Of a DNA stretch of 7,397 nt, positions 5,920 to 7,397 are shown in pieces. The notes beneath the pieces were generated by a model. The model was not told the DNA's origin. It saw nothing but the letters and a program-made list of their open reading frames with translations, and ran no database searches. The DNA comes from CAYVQE01 sp964633205. Lineage in GTDB: Bacteria > Myxococcota > B64-G9. The DNA lies in assembly GCA_964633205.1 (NCBI GenBank), contig CAZWFN010000225.1, forward strand, positions 1 through 7,397. The letters are read 5' to 3'. Position 1 is the stretch's first letter. Every line of letters starts with the position of its first letter. A program made the translations under genes and the position numbers.

Positions 5920-7221
5920 CTAGCTGGAGACGAAGTCGGTCACCTCGGCGGCCAGGTCCGGCATCCGGATGAACTGGACGCGGGTCGTACTCAGTTGCTG
6001 GTCCGGGTGCTGGTCGTCGCCGACCTGCAGAAAGCGTTCGGGGGCGTAGGCGTCGATGAAGCTCCTGGCCGGGCGGGCCAGCCGGGGCCCGGTCCGGCCG
6101 GCCTTGACCTCGCAGGCCAGGCGCCGGCCCTGGTGCTCGACGATGAAATCCACCTCGGCGCCGGCCTTGGTGCGCCAGAAGCGAACCGTATCCAGCAGCG
6201 GGTTGGTGCTCTTGAGTATTTCGCTCAAGGCGAAATTCTCGACCAGGGCGCCGCCATCGGCGCGGTCGGCCGGGTCGGCGAAACCGCCGAACAGCAAATT
6301 GCGCACGCCATTGTCCACGAAGTAGATCTTGGGTGTCGCGGTCAGCTCGGCCCGCTTGCCGCCTACAAAGGGTCGCACCAGCCGCACCACGTGGGACTCC
6401 TCCATCAGGGAGATGTACCCGGCCACGGTGTCGTTGCTCACGCTGGCCACCTCGGCCCATGCCGAGAACTTGCACAGGTTGCCGATCTGGCTGGCGGCCA
6501 GCTCCAGCACCTTGCGGAAGGCGGCCGGCAGACGGATTTTCGATCGGTCGGAGGCGTCGCGGACGATGAACGACTCGACCAGGATGGCCAGCTCGCGCTC
6601 CGGATCGGCTGCCATGTGGACGGTGGGGTAGCCGCCGAAGCGCAGCATGCGTCGGAACAGCTGGCGGGTCTCGTCCGCGACCAGCGCTGCCGGGCCACGC
6701 AGCTCGGCGGAGACCTCGGCCAGGGAAAAGGGCAGCAGCAGCTGGCGGACCGCCCGGCCGGCCAGCGATTCGCGGACGCGGTCGCCCAGATCGAACGCGG
6801 CGCTGCCGGTGGCGAACACCGCCGCCGGATAGCGGCGGTCGACGATGCCCTTGAGCAGCAGCCCGGCGTTGTCGAGGTGCTGTATCTCCTCGAACAGGAG
6901 GGGCACCGGCGGGCCCTCGACCAGCTGCGCCAGATCCGCCAGGAAAGTGGCCGGCGAGTCGAGCCATTGCTGCACAGCGGGCTCCTCGCAGTTGAGATAG
7001 AGACAAGGCGCCTCGCTGTCCGCCAGGTGCTTCCAGATCAGGGTCGATTTTCCAGCTTGGCGCGGGCCCGCCACCAGGCAGGCCCGGTGGTCGGGCGCGA
7101 GCCGGGCATGGCGCTCGATGTAGGGCTGTGGCAGGTGCTGCCGGTACCAGGCCTGGACGGAGTCGCCTCCGATCCAGGGGTTATCGGAGCGAATCACCCG
7201 CGTCAGATAGGCATCCAACAT
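5920..7221 (-). CDS. AAA-family ATPase with C-terminal DUF4143 domain
   Basis: This encodes 433 residues. The ATG at 7221 is the first start codon after an in-frame TGA (7237-7239). AGGA (7234-7237) is 12 nt away, a long spacing. Residues about 45-170 are the P-loop domain: Walker A GPRQAGKST (52-60), a Walker B-like LLFEEIQ (108-114) with Glu where Asp is usual, the sensor-type TGS at 138-140, and ESLAGR then LPFSLAEV, which are hallmarks of this family. FGGYP (195-199) starts a helical linker. From KIYFVDNGVRN (298-308) the DUF4143 domain begins. It keeps PD-(D/E)XK nuclease-like residues: Glu328, Glu356 and Asp358 in AEVDFI, and Glu371-x-Lys373 in CEVKA. Such proteins are widespread, often mobile or multi-copy, and their physiological role is largely unknown; DNA binding or processing driven by ATP is plausible. 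Codons are less GC-biased than in the plus-strand genes, with more A/T-ending codons (gga, aaa, caa, tat), which suggests acquisition. It stands alone and convergent to the porin gene. Confidence 0.9.
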   Translation of the reverse strand: MLDAYLTRVIRSDNPWIGGDSVQAWYRQHLPQPYIERHARLAPDHRACLVAGPRQAGKSTLIWKHLADSEAPCLYLNCEEPAVQQWLDSPATFLADLAQLVEGPPVPLLFEEIQHLDNAGLLLKGIVDRRYPAAVFATGSAAFDLGDRVRESLAGRAVRQLLLPFSLAEVSAELRGPAALVADETRQLFRRMLRFGGYPTVHMAADPERELAILVESFIVRDASDRSKIRLPAAFRKVLELAASQIGNLCKFSAWAEVASVSNDTVAGYISLMEESHVVRLVRPFVGGKRAELTATPKIYFVDNGVRNLLFGGFADPADRADGGALVENFALSEILKSTNPLLDTVRFWRTKAGAEVDFIVEHQGRRLACEVKAGRTGPRLARPARSFIDAYAPERFLQVGDDQHPDQQLSTTRVQFIRMPDLAAEVTDFVSS

Positions 7222-7275
7222 GACCGGAATCCATCCTCAATCGACATTAACCCTACTGGATTCGATCGCTGACAG

Positions 7276-7304
7276 AAATTAGCATGGTTTTCTTCTGTTG
7301 GCAA
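7276..7304 (-). promoter_or_regulatory. Extended -10 promoter of the ATPase gene
   Basis: On the minus strand, TTGCCA (7304-7299) matches the -35 consensus at 5 of 6 bases. After exactly 17 bp comes TAATTT (7281-7276), preceded by TGC, an extended -10. This predicts a start near 7269 and a leader of about 48 nt. The surrounding DNA is visibly more AT-rich than the genes, as expected for a promoter. Confidence 0.5.
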
Positions 7305-7397
7305 GGTCTTGGGCGACGGGACAACGGCGGCGAGGACTGCCGGAGCGATCCGCGCTGTAGAGGTTTCTGATTGAGCTGAACGGCCGGCCAACAGTCA
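7305..7397. other. Right edge, no gene recognised
   Basis: Nothing supportable is seen upstream of the ATPase promoter up to the edge of the window. A 62-codon minus-strand frame (7203-7391) crosses the promoter and overlaps the ATPase start. It has no ribosome binding site and no recognisable composition or motif. Confidence 0.4.

Noticed and set aside
5777..7006. A 409-codon minus-strand frame inside the ATPase gene
   Set aside because: The overlapping frame carries all ATPase and DUF4143 motifs; this one is Arg/Gly/Pro-rich and runs into the hairpin cluster.
7203..7391. A 62-codon minus-strand frame upstream of the ATPase
   Set aside because: It contains the predicted ATPase promoter, overlaps the ATPase start in another frame and has no recognisable feature.

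Overview
This window comes from a very GC-rich Gram-negative bacterium. The evidence for Gram-negative is a periplasmic murein transglycosylase, a lipobox lipoprotein and an outer-membrane porin whose last residue is phenylalanine. Third codon positions are almost saturated with G or C, and the proteins are rich in Ala and Arg and poor in Lys. I cannot fix the lineage from this sequence. Proteobacteria in the broad sense (including myxobacteria) is a guess from family resemblance only.

Layout. (1) Bases 1-2187, plus strand: the 3' part of a large Slt70-like lytic transglycosylase gene, cut by the left edge. (2) 2188-2414: a 227-bp gap with a terminator-like dyad, a TTGACA promoter element with nested inverted repeats, and a leader able to form two hairpins. 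(3) 2415-3251, plus: a predicted lipoprotein of unknown function. (4) 3252-3535: a 284-bp gap with no supportable gene. (5) 3536-4276, plus: rsmE, the 16S rRNA m3U1498 methyltransferase. (6) 4277-4468: a gap with a good sigma-70-like promoter and a leader with two dyads. (7) 4469-5722, plus: an OprP/OprO-type porin. (8) 5723-5919: a convergent gap packed with hairpins, one of which resembles a dispersed REP-like element. (9) 5920-7221, minus: an AAA ATPase with a C-terminal DUF4143 nuclease-like domain, with its own promoter at 7276-7304.

The wide gaps, each with its own signals, suggest that the genes are transcribed separately rather than as one operon. Three of them serve the cell envelope (murein turnover, lipoprotein, porin), rsmE is ribosomal housekeeping, and the ATPase looks like an accessory gene with lower GC and less biased codons. 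I see no phage, transposase, CRISPR, toxin-antitoxin pair or defence island, and nothing that clearly amounts to a new multi-gene system. The most interesting points are the control region of the lipoprotein gene, two changed motifs in conserved enzymes, a G-quadruplex-prone start to rsmE, and the hairpin cluster between the porin and ATPase genes.
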